A DNA stretch of 42,163 nt. It comes from Calditrichota bacterium. Lineage in GTDB: Bacteria; Calditrichota; Calditrichia; JAJRVZ01. The notes beneath the pieces are model-generated. The model worked only from the letters and a program-made list of their open reading frames with translations, did no database searches and had not been told where the DNA came from. Shown one piece after another: positions 8,359 through 17,405 of the stretch. The position numbers were made by a program, and so were the translations under genes. Within the stretch, counting starts at the first letter, position 1. The number at the start of each line of letters is the position of its first letter. The stretch covers positions 1 to 42,163 of the forward strand of contig JAJRVZ010000247.1 in the NCBI GenBank assembly GCA_024277055.1. Reading direction: 5' to 3'.

Positions 8359-9195
8359 ATGGATAAGTCGTTACATGATATAATCGAACGAGCCTTACTG
8401 GAAGACATCGGGCGCGGAGATATTACTACGGACGCGACCATCGATCAGGGGCGGCGGGGCAGCGCCAGAATAATTGCCAAACAGGAGGCGGTTATTGCCG
8501 GGATGGTTGTTGCCGACCAGGTTTTCAGAAATATTGACGGTCAGCTACGAATTAAAAAGAATTTCATGCCGGGTGACCGGGTTACAGCCGGTACGGTGGT
8601 TATGAACCTTTCCGGCCGTGTCGCCTCGATGCTGAAGGCTGAAAGAGTGGCACTGAATTTCCTGGGGCATTTGTCAGGCGTAGCCACACTAACCGCTTAT
8701 TTCGTAAAGCTGATCAAAGGAACCAAAGCGAAAATAACCGACACACGCAAAACCATGCCCCTGCTGCGCGTAATGGAAAAAGAGGCCGTTGTTGCAGGCG
8801 GCGGCGTGAACCATCGCATGGGTTTGTACGACCTGGTGCTGATCAAACAAAACCATATCCGCGCAGCCGGCAGCATCAAAAAAGCCGTTGAACAGACCAG
8901 GCATTTCATGATTCAAACCGGGATTTCCGCCAAAGTTGAAGTGGAGGCGTCAGAACTGAAGGATGTAAAAGACGCCCTGTTGTCAGGGGTTGACCGTATC
9001 ATGCTGACCAACATGGATACGGTACAAATGCATGCAGCGGTAAAACTAATCGACGGTGCAGCGGAAGTGGTGGCGACCGGCGAGGTGCATAGCAAAAACA
9101 TACGCGAAATCGCCGAAACCGGTGTTGATTATATTTCCGTCGACTCCATTACCAATTCGGTACCTTCAATGGAGTTTTCACTTTTGATCGATTGA
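8359..9195 (+). CDS. nadC: Nicotinate-nucleotide pyrophosphorylase (carboxylating)
   Basis: Quinolinate phosphoribosyltransferase converts quinolinate and PRPP to nicotinate mononucleotide, releasing CO2 and pyrophosphate, in de novo NAD synthesis. The 278-aa length is standard. Family signatures are intact: LLEDIGRGDITTDATI at the N-terminus, AERVALNFLGHLSGVAT, TRKTMPLLRVMEKEAVVAGGG, HRMGLYDLVLIKQNHI, and VEVEASELKDV in the barrel. The ATG start has an AGGGCGG box about 11 bp upstream. nadA and nadB are not in the window, but nadD, which acts later in the same pathway, lies about 29 kb downstream. A direct-repeat pair precedes the gene. Confidence 0.97.
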   Translation: MDKSLHDIIERALLEDIGRGDITTDATIDQGRRGSARIIAKQEAVIAGMVVADQVFRNIDGQLRIKKNFMPGDRVTAGTVVMNLSGRVASMLKAERVALNFLGHLSGVATLTAYFVKLIKGTKAKITDTRKTMPLLRVMEKEAVVAGGGVNHRMGLYDLVLIKQNHIRAAGSIKKAVEQTRHFMIQTGISAKVEVEASELKDVKDALLSGVDRIMLTNMDTVQMHAAVKLIDGAAEVVATGEVHSKNIREIAETGVDYISVDSITNSVPSMEFSLLID

Positions 9196-9250
9196 TCTGC
9201 AACTTTCCCGCACGAATTCTGTACTACAATAAAAACACCGGGGATAATAA

Positions 9251-9445
9251 ATGAACGATAAACCGCTGTGGGAAGATATTGTTGAATTTGCACGTAAAAA
9301 GAAGTGGCTGGCTGCAGCACTGATAATTATCGGCTTATTCGGCCTTATTGTACCTGTTATACCCGGTTTACTGCTGATCGGTGTCGCGGTTTTTCTGCTG
9401 AAGCCCGAATGGTGGGATCGATTAAAAAAAAAGGTAGGCATGTAA
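9251..9445 (+). CDS. Small membrane protein, PGPGW-like
   Basis: A 64-aa protein with an amphipathic, charged N-terminus (WEDIVEFARKKKW), a hydrophobic hairpin (~19-50) containing GLIVPVIPGLLLIG, and a basic C-terminus (WWDRLKKKVGM). The G-x-x-x-P-V-I-P-G-x-x-L-I pattern resembles the small PGPGW/DUF454-like transmembrane families, whose roles are unknown. The ATG has a GGGGATA ribosome site. It follows nadC by 55 bp on the same strand and ends 3 bp before the convergent mutase gene. I judge it a real gene on the ribosome site and clear membrane topology. Confidence 0.75.
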   Translation: MNDKPLWEDIVEFARKKKWLAAALIIIGLFGLIVPVIPGLLLIGVAVFLLKPEWWDRLKKKVGM

Positions 9446-9448
9446 CAG

Positions 9449-11101
9449 CTATACGCCGCCTTCGGTGTACTCGCCGAATACTTCACGTAGTTTCCCGGCA
9501 ATTTCGCCCAGTGTGGCGTAGACCTCCACACAGTCAATAATTGCCGGCATCAGGTTTTCGGTTCCTGCAGCTACGCGGGCAAGTGCTGCAAGTTTTTCCG
9601 ATACTTTTTCATTGTCCCGTTCCTGTTTCAGCTGTTTAACCCGCCGGACCTGACGCTCCGTCATTTGCTGATCAATCTTCAGTATATCGGCGGGCGGTTT
9701 CTCCTCGGCCTGATACTTGTTTACCCCGACAATCGTTTTGTCACCGTCTTCAATGGCCTTTTGATAGTTGTAAGCGGAGCGTGTGATTTCATCCTGGTAA
9801 AATCCCTTTTTGATTGCTTCAATGGAGCCGCCCATTTTATCGATAGTGTCGATATATTCCTTCGCACGTTGTTCGATCTCATCGGTTAGTTTTTCGATAA
9901 AGTAGGATCCGGCCAGCGGATCAACGGTATCGGCGGCCCCGCTTTCATGGGCGATGATCTGCTGAGTGCGAAGGGCAACCTGCACCGACTCCTCTGTCGG
10001 CAGCGCCAGCGCTTCATCGAAGGAGTTGGTATGCAGCGATTGCGTACCTCCCAGTACCGCTGCCAGCGCCTGCAGCGTAACCCTTACGATATTGTTTTGC
10101 GGTTGCTGTGCGGTAAGGGTACTGCCCCCGGTCTGGGTGTGAAAACGCAGCAACATGGATTTCACTTTTTTTGCCCCGAAACGCTCTTTCATGATGTGGG
10201 CCCACATGCGCCGTGCCGCCCGGTATTTGGCCACTTCTTCGAACAGGTTATTATGAGCGTTGAAGAAAAACGACAGGCGGGATGCAAAATCATCGACATC
10301 CAATCCCGCATCGATGGCGGCTTCAACGTAGGCAATGGCATTGGAGAGGGTGAAGGCGACTTCCTGAACGGCATCGGAACCGGCTTCGCGGATGTGATAG
10401 CCGGAAATTGAAATCGTGTTCCAGCGCGGAAGGTATTCATTGCAGTATTTAAATATATCGGTGATGATGCGCATGGAAGCATCGGGCGGAAAAATATAGG
10501 TACCCCGGGCGATATACTCTTTCAGGATATCATTTTGAATGGTGCCGCTCAGTTTTTCATCCGCTACCCCTTGCTTGCGGGCGATGGCGATGTACATGGC
10601 CAGCAGAATCGATGCCGTAGAATTAATCGTCATTGATGTGCTGACTTTATCCAGCGGGATGCCGTCCAGCAGGATTTCCATATCCTGCAGCGACGAAATG
10701 GGTACACCGACTTTACCGACTTCGCCCTCGGCCAGCGGGTGGTCGGAATCATACCCGATCTGGGTGGGCAGGTCGAAAGCGACCGAGAGTCCGGTTGTGC
10801 CGCTGTTCAGCAGGTATTTGTAACGAGCATTGGAATCTTCCGCGGTGGCAAATCCGGCGTACTGACGCATGGTCCAGAATTTGCCGCGGTACATGGTCGG
10901 TTGCACCCCCCGCGTGAAAGGAAATTCTCCGGGGAATCCCAGTTTTTGTTCATAATTAAATTCTTCTTCGGCGATGTATAAACGATCGATGGGTATGCCG
11001 GCATCGGTGGAAAAGGTCTTTCTGCGTTCGGGAAAGCGTTCGATTGTATTTTTTACCGTGGATTGTTCCCAGGATTTTTTTCTGGATTTCAGATCAGACA
11101 T
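9449..11101 (-). CDS. mcmA1: Methylmalonyl-CoA mutase, catalytic (large) subunit
   Basis: Adenosylcobalamin-dependent isomerase interconverting methylmalonyl-CoA and succinyl-CoA. The 550-aa product is only the catalytic TIM-barrel part; the B12-binding domain is missing and must come from a separate gene outside the window. I start at the internal ATG ([11 protein letters not shown]) because it has an AAAAGGGGA ribosome site. Motifs: [71 protein letters not shown] and [10 protein letters not shown]. Tyr in RQYAGF and Arg in SMRIITD correspond to the pair (Tyr89/Arg207) that marks methylmalonyl-CoA specificity; isobutyryl-CoA mutases have Phe/Gln. It is the third gene of a minus-strand operon after the biotin carboxylase and biotin carrier. 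Confidence 0.94.
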   Translation of the reverse strand: MSDLKSRKKSWEQSTVKNTIERFPERRKTFSTDAGIPIDRLYIAEEEFNYEQKLGFPGEFPFTRGVQPTMYRGKFWTMRQYAGFATAEDSNARYKYLLNSGTTGLSVAFDLPTQIGYDSDHPLAEGEVGKVGVPISSLQDMEILLDGIPLDKVSTSMTINSTASILLAMYIAIARKQGVADEKLSGTIQNDILKEYIARGTYIFPPDASMRIITDIFKYCNEYLPRWNTISISGYHIREAGSDAVQEVAFTLSNAIAYVEAAIDAGLDVDDFASRLSFFFNAHNNLFEEVAKYRAARRMWAHIMKERFGAKKVKSMLLRFHTQTGGSTLTAQQPQNNIVRVTLQALAAVLGGTQSLHTNSFDEALALPTEESVQVALRTQQIIAHESGAADTVDPLAGSYFIEKLTDEIEQRAKEYIDTIDKMGGSIEAIKKGFYQDEITRSAYNYQKAIEDGDKTIVGVNKYQAEEKPPADILKIDQQMTERQVRRVKQLKQERDNEKVSEKLAALARVAAGTENLMPAIIDCVEVYATLGEIAGKLREVFGEYTEGGV

Positions 11102-11200
11102 ATATATTCCCCTTTTCGCCCAAAACACAAATGCGGATTGTGAAAACAAAATCAGCTTTACATACCGGCAGTCGGATTATTTGAAATCGAACCGGGTGAT

Positions 11201-11704
11201 TTATTCGATTAAAATAAGTTTCTGGTCTTTTTCAACGGCAGCGCCTGCTTCAACAAATATCTGCTTTACCTGTCCGTCCGATTCTGCCTTGATTTCATTT
11301 TCCATTTTCATGGCCTCGAGCGTCAGCAGGCTGTCCCCTTTTGAAATCGTTTCCCCTTCCTGAACATTGACTCTGGTTACCAGCCCGGGAATCGGTGCGC
11401 ATATCAGTAAGGTACCGCTTCCTCCGGCAGCAGCGCCGACCAGTTCGCGCAATTGACGCATGCGTTCGTCTTCAACACGGATCGGAAAATACTCTCCGTC
11501 AACATGTATATGATAAAGACCGTTATCACGAATGATCTGAAGGTAGTAGGATTTCCCGTTCACAACCAGAGAGTAGCGGTTATGACCGAGAGCGATAAGT
11601 TCATGTTCCAGAACTTTACCCTCCTGCAGTACTTTCAGCCCCCCATTATCTTCGATCAATTCGAAAACAAAGGTTCTGTCTTTAATATCCGTAAAGACTT
11701 TCAT
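11201..11704 (-). CDS. Biotin carboxyl carrier protein of an acyl-CoA carboxylase
   Basis: A 167-aa biotinyl carrier. Residues ~98-167 form the biotinyl domain, with the attachment motif EAMKMENE (biotinylated Lys133) preceded by APIPGLVTRVNVQEGE and followed by the mirror hairpin VKQIFVEAGAAVEKDQKL. Residues 1-80 form a beta-rich N-terminal domain like that between the carboxylase and carrier parts of propionyl-CoA-type enzymes. Its start overlaps the stop of the biotin carboxylase gene (ATGA), which points to translational coupling and fixed stoichiometry. BirA, encoded about 10 kb away, is the expected modifying enzyme. The carboxyltransferase subunit is not in the window. Confidence 0.92.
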   Translation of the reverse strand: MKVFTDIKDRTFVFELIEDNGGLKVLQEGKVLEHELIALGHNRYSLVVNGKSYYLQIIRDNGLYHIHVDGEYFPIRVEDERMRQLRELVGAAAGGSGTLLICAPIPGLVTRVNVQEGETISKGDSLLTLEAMKMENEIKAESDGQVKQIFVEAGAAVEKDQKLILIE

Positions 11705-13197
11705 CGTACATCCAGCATATTTTTTCGGTGAATCAACTTCCAGTTAATAGTATTTTGTCCATTGGGAGACACGAGTTTTTTGCGTGATTTTTGAACCTGA
11801 TGCAAGAGAAGAGCGGCGAGGGCGGCTACTTTTTCATGGCTGGTTTGGCCGTTGAACAAGCCGGTCTCTTCATTCAGGAAATTGGTCGTAAAATCCCCCC
11901 TGATGAATCTTTTGTGTTGAAATACTTTTTTCAAAAACGGAATAGTCGTGTGAATTCCCTGGATTTCGTATTCGCTGAGTGCTAGAACCATTTTCCGAAT
12001 GGCATGCATCCGGTCCTGATCCCATACGATAAGTTTTGAAATCATCGGATCGTAATAGAGTGAAATCTCGTTGCCGTCGGTAACGCCGCTGTCCTCGCGT
12101 ATACACGGACCGTCCGGCGGAGAAATGTGGTGAATGCGCCCCGGGGAAGGGGCAAAATTGTTTTCAGGGTCCTCCGCATAAATCCGGCATTCAAAAGCGT
12201 GACCCCAGGGCTGTTCTATGCTTGATTGCCGTGTCATCGGCTGGCCGGAGGCGATCAATATCTGTTCACGCACCAGGTCCAGACCCGTCACGAGTTCGGT
12301 GACCGGATGTTCGACCTGCAGGCGGGTGTTCATTTCCAGAAAGTAAAATTTACGGTGTTTATCAACCAGAAACTCAACGGTTCCTGCGTTGCGGTACCCG
12401 CAGGCGGAAGCGGCGCGAATGGCTGCTTCACCCATTTCCCTGCGCAGATTTTCATCCAGCAGGATCGAAGGTGATTCTTCGATGATTTTCTGGTGTCGCC
12501 TTTGAATTGAGCATTCGCGTTCACCGAGGTGAATCACATTTCCTTCTGCATCGGCGAGAATCTGAAATTCAATATGCCTTGGCTCTTCGACATATTTTTC
12601 AATATAAACAGCACTGTCGCCGAAAGCCGAACCGGCCTCGCGCTGCGCTCCTTCCACCGCCGAACGGAAATCGGCAGGATCACTTACCAGGCGCATACCC
12701 TTGCCTCCCCCGCCGGCGGAAGCCTTTACCAGCACCGGGTAGCCTGTTTTTTCCGCAACCCCGGCTGCGTCGTTAATATCTTTGATGGCGGATTCCGTTC
12801 CGGGCACCACCGGTACCCCGGCTTCGATCATAGATTTTCGTGCTCTGGTTTTGTTTCCCATCAGTTCAATCGCTTCCGGCGGCGGACCGATGAACGTGAT
12901 TCCGGCTTTGGACACTTCCCGGGCGAAGTCGGCATTCTCAGCCAGAAAACCGTAGCCGGGATGAATGGCATCCGCTTTACACTTTTTAGCAATTTTGATG
13001 ATTTTTTCCGAGCGCAGGTAGCTTTCCTGTGATGTTTTACCATTTAGGGCAAAGGCTTCATCGGCATGATAAACGAACGGAGCCTTCCGGTCCGGTTCGG
13101 AATAAACCGCAACGGAGGCAATTCCCATTTCTTTACAGGTGCGAATAATGCGCAGGGCGATTTCCCCGCGATTGGCAATAAGTACTTTTTTTATCAT
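11701..13197 (-). CDS. accC: Biotin carboxylase subunit of acetyl-/propionyl-CoA carboxylase
   Basis: ATP-grasp enzyme that carboxylates biotin on the carrier protein using bicarbonate. I start at MIKKVLIANRGEIALR (498 aa), because that is the canonical N-terminus; the 26 residues upstream in the open frame are not conserved-looking. Motifs: the glycine-rich ATP loop KASAGGGGKGMRLV, EKYVEEPRHIEFQILAD, GERECSIQRRHQK and FLEMNTRLQVEHPVTE. A C-terminal extension of about 50 residues beyond the usual ~450 aa is present (SHEKVAALAALLLHQ...). Context with the carrier and methylmalonyl-CoA mutase suggests propionyl-CoA rather than acetyl-CoA as the final acceptor, but the carboxylase subunit alone cannot decide this. 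Confidence 0.94.
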   Translation of the reverse strand: MIKKVLIANRGEIALRIIRTCKEMGIASVAVYSEPDRKAPFVYHADEAFALNGKTSQESYLRSEKIIKIAKKCKADAIHPGYGFLAENADFAREVSKAGITFIGPPPEAIELMGNKTRARKSMIEAGVPVVPGTESAIKDINDAAGVAEKTGYPVLVKASAGGGGKGMRLVSDPADFRSAVEGAQREAGSAFGDSAVYIEKYVEEPRHIEFQILADAEGNVIHLGERECSIQRRHQKIIEESPSILLDENLRREMGEAAIRAASACGYRNAGTVEFLVDKHRKFYFLEMNTRLQVEHPVTELVTGLDLVREQILIASGQPMTRQSSIEQPWGHAFECRIYAEDPENNFAPSPGRIHHISPPDGPCIREDSGVTDGNEISLYYDPMISKLIVWDQDRMHAIRKMVLALSEYEIQGIHTTIPFLKKVFQHKRFIRGDFTTNFLNEETGLFNGQTSHEKVAALAALLLHQVQKSRKKLVSPNGQNTINWKLIHRKNMLDVR

Positions 13198-13349
13198 CAG
13201 GTTGTTCTTCAGTAGGATTTGACAATTCCAAAATATAGGAGTAGCAACCGGTATTCGCAAGCTGACATTGTACAAATATCAGAAATAAGTTTGCTTGCCT
13301 GCAAAATCTTTATTCTTTAATTTCAGGTGCAGTTTTGAGAAGGAGCAAA

Positions 13350-14390
13350 ATGAAAACCATTGATCTGCGCAGTGATACGCTGACACGCCCCAGTCGACCG
13401 ATGCGTGAATACATGATGTACGCGGAAGTCGGCGACGATGTATTCGCGGAAGACCCGACGATAAACCAGCTGCAAAGTATGATCGCTGAAATGACCGGCA
13501 AGGAAGCCGCCCTTTTTGTTACCAGCGGCACGCAGGCCAATCAGATTTCGATCAATGCGCATACGCAGCCCGGCGACGAAGTGATCTGTGACTACAATGC
13601 GCACATATTCAACTACGAATCCGGGGCGGCGGGCATGCTTTCCGGGGTTCAGCTGCATCCGGTAACCGGCCGGAACGGACACCCCACCGTTGAACAGATT
13701 GAAGCGGTTATAAGACCCTTTGATGATCATTATCCGCAAACGAAACTGATCTGCCTGGAAAATACGCATAACCGCGCCGGCGGTACCGTATTCCCGATCG
13801 AACAGATTGCGGCCGTTGCAGAACTGGTTGAAAAACATAGGTTAAAAATGCATCTTGACGGTGCCAGACTGTGGAACGCAGCCATTGCCACCGGTTTGAA
13901 AATAGCTGATTATGCACAGTATTTCGATTCGGTTGCTCTTTGCTTTTCAAAAGGGCTCGGCGCTCCGGCCGGTTCGATTATCGCCGGCTCGAAGGAGTTT
14001 ATTAAACGGGCGCATTTTTACCGTAAAGCCTGCGGCGGTGGAATGCGCCAGGCCGGAATCCTGGCGGCAGCGGCCATTTATGCGGTCGAGAATCATTTCG
14101 AATTGCTGAAACGGGATCATGAACACGCGAGGTTGCTGGCGGAGGCGCTGAACGATTGCCCCGGTATTTCAGTGAATATGGAACAGACAAAAACCAATAT
14201 CGTCATTGCCGAATTAACCGACGGTCGAATGACGGCGGAAGAGATGGTTGAAAAACTGGCGGGCGAGGGTATTCTGGTTTTTCCCTTCAGCCCGGTGAAA
14301 GTACGCTTTGTTACCCACCTGGATGTGAGCCGCGCTGCCATTGAAGAGGCGGTGACGATTATTCATAAATTATTCGGGCAGGGAAAATAA
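13350..14390 (+). CDS. ltaE: Low-specificity L-threonine aldolase (PLP enzyme)
   Basis: Pyridoxal-phosphate enzyme that splits L-threonine/allo-threonine to glycine and acetaldehyde. The ATG at 13350 (MKTIDLRSDTLTRP, 346 aa) is preferred over the TTG used in the track because an AGAAGGAG ribosome site lies just upstream of it. Signatures: the N-terminal DLRSDTLTRP, AEVGDDVFAEDPTINQLQ, TSGTQANQISI, LENTHNRAGGTV, HLDGARLWNAA and the PLP-lysine motif CFSKGLGAPAGS. The stop codon is followed without a gap by the TTG start of trkA, so the two genes are likely co-transcribed and coupled. The divergent promoter region shared with the biotin carboxylase gene is about 150 bp. Confidence 0.95.
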   Translation: MKTIDLRSDTLTRPSRPMREYMMYAEVGDDVFAEDPTINQLQSMIAEMTGKEAALFVTSGTQANQISINAHTQPGDEVICDYNAHIFNYESGAAGMLSGVQLHPVTGRNGHPTVEQIEAVIRPFDDHYPQTKLICLENTHNRAGGTVFPIEQIAAVAELVEKHRLKMHLDGARLWNAAIATGLKIADYAQYFDSVALCFSKGLGAPAGSIIAGSKEFIKRAHFYRKACGGGMRQAGILAAAAIYAVENHFELLKRDHEHARLLAEALNDCPGISVNMEQTKTNIVIAELTDGRMTAEEMVEKLAGEGILVFPFSPVKVRFVTHLDVSRAAIEEAVTIIHKLFGQGK

Positions 14391-15731
14391 TTGTATATCG
14401 TCATCATAGGCGCCGGCGAGGTCGGATATAATCTGGCTAAAATGCTCTCATATGAGCACCACGATATCGTTCTGATCGAAGTGGATCAGGATCGAATTAA
14501 AAGGGCGCAGGAGCATATTGATGCGCAGATCATTCAGGGAGACGGCTGCAGTTTTTCCGTTTTGAAAAGAGCGGGATTGCAGAAAGCGGATATGCTGGTT
14601 GCCGTCAGTAATAAAGATGAGATAAATTTACTGGTATGTCAGATCGCGCACAAATTCGGTGTAAAGAAGAAAATCGCCCGTGTCCGCAATCCGGAGTTCA
14701 CAGCCCCCGATGCTCCTCTATCCGCTGAGGATCTGCACATCGATATGATCATTCATCCCGATTCGGAAGTCGCACACGCCGTGGTGAACCTGCTGAAGCA
14801 AAGTGCGGCCACGGATATTGTCGAATTTGCGGACGGCGGGATCGTACTGGTCGGCATTCAGCTGGACCGGGAGTGCACGATTCTGCGAAAAAAAATGTTG
14901 GATCTGGCCGGGGAGCACCAGGAATTGCAATTCAGGGTAGTGGCCATCCTGCGCCGGGACCGAACCATTATTCCCGGCGGTGATGATATTTTGATGGCCA
15001 ACGATCGTGTGTTTTTCATGACCCGCAAAGAAAATGTCGATGAAGTTGTGCGTCTGGCCGGAAAGGAAAAAGCGACGGTCAACAATGTCATGATTCTCGG
15101 CGGCGGACAGACCGGGGCAACCATTGCCCACGAACTGGAAGATGAATTGAATGTTAAGATTATTGAATCCAATGTGGATAAATCGGACAGGCTGGCTGAA
15201 AACCTGGACCGGGCGCTGGTTATCCGGGGAGACGGCCGCGATTTGAACCTGCTGGCACTGGAAGGTATCATTGATATGGATGCCTTTATCGCCGTAACCG
15301 GCGATGACGAAACCAATATTATCTCATCCCTCATGGCAAAGCATTTACAGGTGCCGAGGATAATCAGTCTGATTAACAAAACCGATTATACACCGATCAT
15401 CCCCACTATCGGAATTGACGCTTATATTTCCAAACAAATGGTTACGGTTGATAATATTCTGAAATTCATCCGCCGCGGATCCATCGTCAGTGTGGCCTCG
15501 ATTCCGGGCATTGCCGCCGAAGCTATCGAGTTTATTGCCGGTGAGCATTCTAAAATTACGCGAAAACCGTTAATGAAACTGGGATTGCCCAAAGGAGCCA
15601 TTCTCGGTGCCGTGCAGCGCAACGGAGATGTTTTTATCCCTGTCGGCAGCACGGTGATCGAAGCCGGTGATAAAGTGGTGACGTTCGTTATACCGGCTTC
15701 GATCCGGGAAATCGAAAAACTGTTTAACTAA
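14391..15731 (+). CDS. trkA: Trk potassium uptake regulator TrkA
   Basis: Cytoplasmic nucleotide-binding subunit that gates the Trk potassium channel. The 446-aa protein has the typical duplicated layout: RCK_N at ~1-120 (IIGAGEVGYNLAKML, dinucleotide-binding loop, then a conserved Glu/Asp ending strand 2), RCK_C at ~135-215, a second RCK_N at ~225-345 (MILGGGQTGATIAHEL) and RCK_C at ~360-446. The start is TTG directly adjoining the TAA of the threonine aldolase gene. Starting here is needed to include the first glycine-rich loop. trkH follows 29 bp downstream. Confidence 0.95.
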   Translation: MYIVIIGAGEVGYNLAKMLSYEHHDIVLIEVDQDRIKRAQEHIDAQIIQGDGCSFSVLKRAGLQKADMLVAVSNKDEINLLVCQIAHKFGVKKKIARVRNPEFTAPDAPLSAEDLHIDMIIHPDSEVAHAVVNLLKQSAATDIVEFADGGIVLVGIQLDRECTILRKKMLDLAGEHQELQFRVVAILRRDRTIIPGGDDILMANDRVFFMTRKENVDEVVRLAGKEKATVNNVMILGGGQTGATIAHELEDELNVKIIESNVDKSDRLAENLDRALVIRGDGRDLNLLALEGIIDMDAFIAVTGDDETNIISSLMAKHLQVPRIISLINKTDYTPIIPTIGIDAYISKQMVTVDNILKFIRRGSIVSVASIPGIAAEAIEFIAGEHSKITRKPLMKLGLPKGAILGAVQRNGDVFIPVGSTVIEAGDKVVTFVIPASIREIEKLFN

Positions 15732-15760
15732 TACCTTCCTTTAAGCCGAAAACAACAATT

Positions 15761-17203
15761 ATGAATATCCGTCTTGTACTGTACATCCTGGGAGCGCTGC
15801 TGATCTTCATGGGATTAAGCCTGCTGGTACCTGCCATGGTTGCCTATATTTATCAGGAGGGTGATCTGAATTCATTTCTGATTACTGCGGGGATCACAAT
15901 TGTAGCCGGCCTGCTGATGATGCTTGTCTTCCGTTCAAAAGAAGAGATCAGGATAAAAGAAGGATTTGCCCTGGTAACGCTGGGCTGGTTGTTTTTTGCG
16001 CTGTTCGGTGCTTTGCCGTTTGTAATTTCGGGGTTTATTCCTTCCTACACCGATGCTTTTTTTGAAACGATGAGCGGTTTTACCACAACGGGAGCGACTA
16101 TTCTGACCGATATTGAAATCCTTCCGCACGGATTGCTTTTCTGGCGTTCTTTCACCCACTGGCTGGGTGGGATGGGTATCATCCTGCTTTCGCTGGCTAT
16201 TTTACCGTTACTGGGTGTAGGCGGCATGCAGCTGTATCGCGCCGAAGTGCCCGGCCCCGAGGCAGACAAACTCAGTCCGAGAATCAAAGATACGGCAAAA
16301 ATACTTTGGGAAGTATATTTGCTGATCAGCGTTATCGAAGCGGTATTGCTGTATGCGGCAGGGATGAATATTTTTGATTCAATTTGCCACACTTTCGGAA
16401 CCATGGCCACCGGGGGCTTCTCGACTAAAAATGCCAGTATCGGATATTATAACAGTGCCCCGATTGATTACATCATTATTATCTTCATGCTGATGGCGGG
16501 AACAAATTTTTCCCTGCATTACAAGGCGTTGCGCGGAAAAGTTTTTGCGTACTGGAAAGATCCCGAAGCCGTTTTTTATATTTTCCTGGTCTATACGGGA
16601 ACCCTGATCATTGGAATCGATATTTTTGTTTTTCGGGACTATGGTTTTTTCGAGGCCATTCAAAAGGGGCTCTTTCAGGCGGTTTCGATAATCACTACTA
16701 CCGGTTTCGGTACGGATGATTACGAGAAATGGGGCGCCTCCGCGCAGGTGATCCTTTTCCTGTTCATGTTTTTCGGCGGCAGTGCGGGTTCGACCGGGGG
16801 CGGAATAAAAATTATAAGGCTGCTGATCCTGGTAAAATTCGGTATCAATGAATTAAAAAGAATGCTTCACCCTTCGGCTGTTCTGCCGGTGCGTATCGGC
16901 AAGCGCACGGTTCCGAAAGAAATCGTAGGTAACATCACCGGCTTTTTTATGTTTTATATGGCATTGTTCGTGGTCGGTGTTATGGTCATGTCATTGCTGG
17001 GACTCGATTTTCTCAGCGCCTTCGGGGCTGTGGCGGCGACTATCGGCAATATCGGTCCCGGACTGGGCAGTGTTGGTCCGACGGACAATTACGCCCATAT
17101 TCCCGTTGTTGGCAAATGGGTGCTGTCGTTCCTGATGCTGGTGGGCCGGTTGGAAATATTTACGGTAATCGTGATTCTGACCCCGGTTTTCTGGCGAAAG
17201 TAA
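15761..17203 (+). CDS. trkH: Trk/Ktr potassium channel subunit TrkH
   Basis: Inner-membrane potassium-conducting subunit partnered with TrkA. At 480 aa it matches TrkH. The four pore-loop selectivity segments can be seen in order: FTTTGATIL, ATGGFSTKNAS, ITTTGFGTDDY and TIGNIGPGLGSVGP, each with the key glycine. The intramembrane gating loop region GGSAGSTGGGIKI, near the third pore repeat, is also present. About ten hydrophobic helices flank these. Co-directional with trkA, so a functional trkAH unit. It ends convergently to the unknown gene at 17.4 kb, with about 200 bp between them. Confidence 0.95.
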   Translation: MNIRLVLYILGALLIFMGLSLLVPAMVAYIYQEGDLNSFLITAGITIVAGLLMMLVFRSKEEIRIKEGFALVTLGWLFFALFGALPFVISGFIPSYTDAFFETMSGFTTTGATILTDIEILPHGLLFWRSFTHWLGGMGIILLSLAILPLLGVGGMQLYRAEVPGPEADKLSPRIKDTAKILWEVYLLISVIEAVLLYAAGMNIFDSICHTFGTMATGGFSTKNASIGYYNSAPIDYIIIIFMLMAGTNFSLHYKALRGKVFAYWKDPEAVFYIFLVYTGTLIIGIDIFVFRDYGFFEAIQKGLFQAVSIITTTGFGTDDYEKWGASAQVILFLFMFFGGSAGSTGGGIKIIRLLILVKFGINELKRMLHPSAVLPVRIGKRTVPKEIVGNITGFFMFYMALFVVGVMVMSLLGLDFLSAFGAVAATIGNIGPGLGSVGPTDNYAHIPVVGKWVLSFLMLVGRLEIFTVIVILTPVFWRK

Positions 17204-17217
17204 GGCAGGTTTACCGT

Positions 17218-17232
17218 GATGCATAATGCATC
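17218..17232. repeat. Near-perfect palindrome GATGCATAATGCATC
   Basis: Seven bases (GATGCAT) are mirrored by ATGCATC around a single central A, 15 bp after the trkH stop in the convergent gap. No T tract follows. A loop of one base is too tight for an RNA hairpin without unpairing, so a protein-binding site is as likely as a terminator. The remainder of the gap (17233-17405) is A/T-rich with loose TTAAAC words and holds nothing else that I can identify. Confidence 0.3.
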
Positions 17233-17405
17233 CCGCGAGACCACTGCGTGGTTATGAATGAAGATTTTCAGGTAAATCGAGTTCAATAAAACTGCTCAAC
17301 GCTTAAACTCTTAAACTTTTAAACAAATAAACTCCTTAACCGCCGGCCTCCGGTATTCAATTCCCGATTCCATGATAAACCGGATTAACAGTCAGACTTC
17401 CTTGG

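Noticed and set aside
17290-17340. Loose TTAAAC repeats in the gap after trkH, considered as a CRISPR-like or tandem repeat array
   Set aside because: Units vary in length and sequence, no regular spacers; simple A/T-rich low-complexity sequence.
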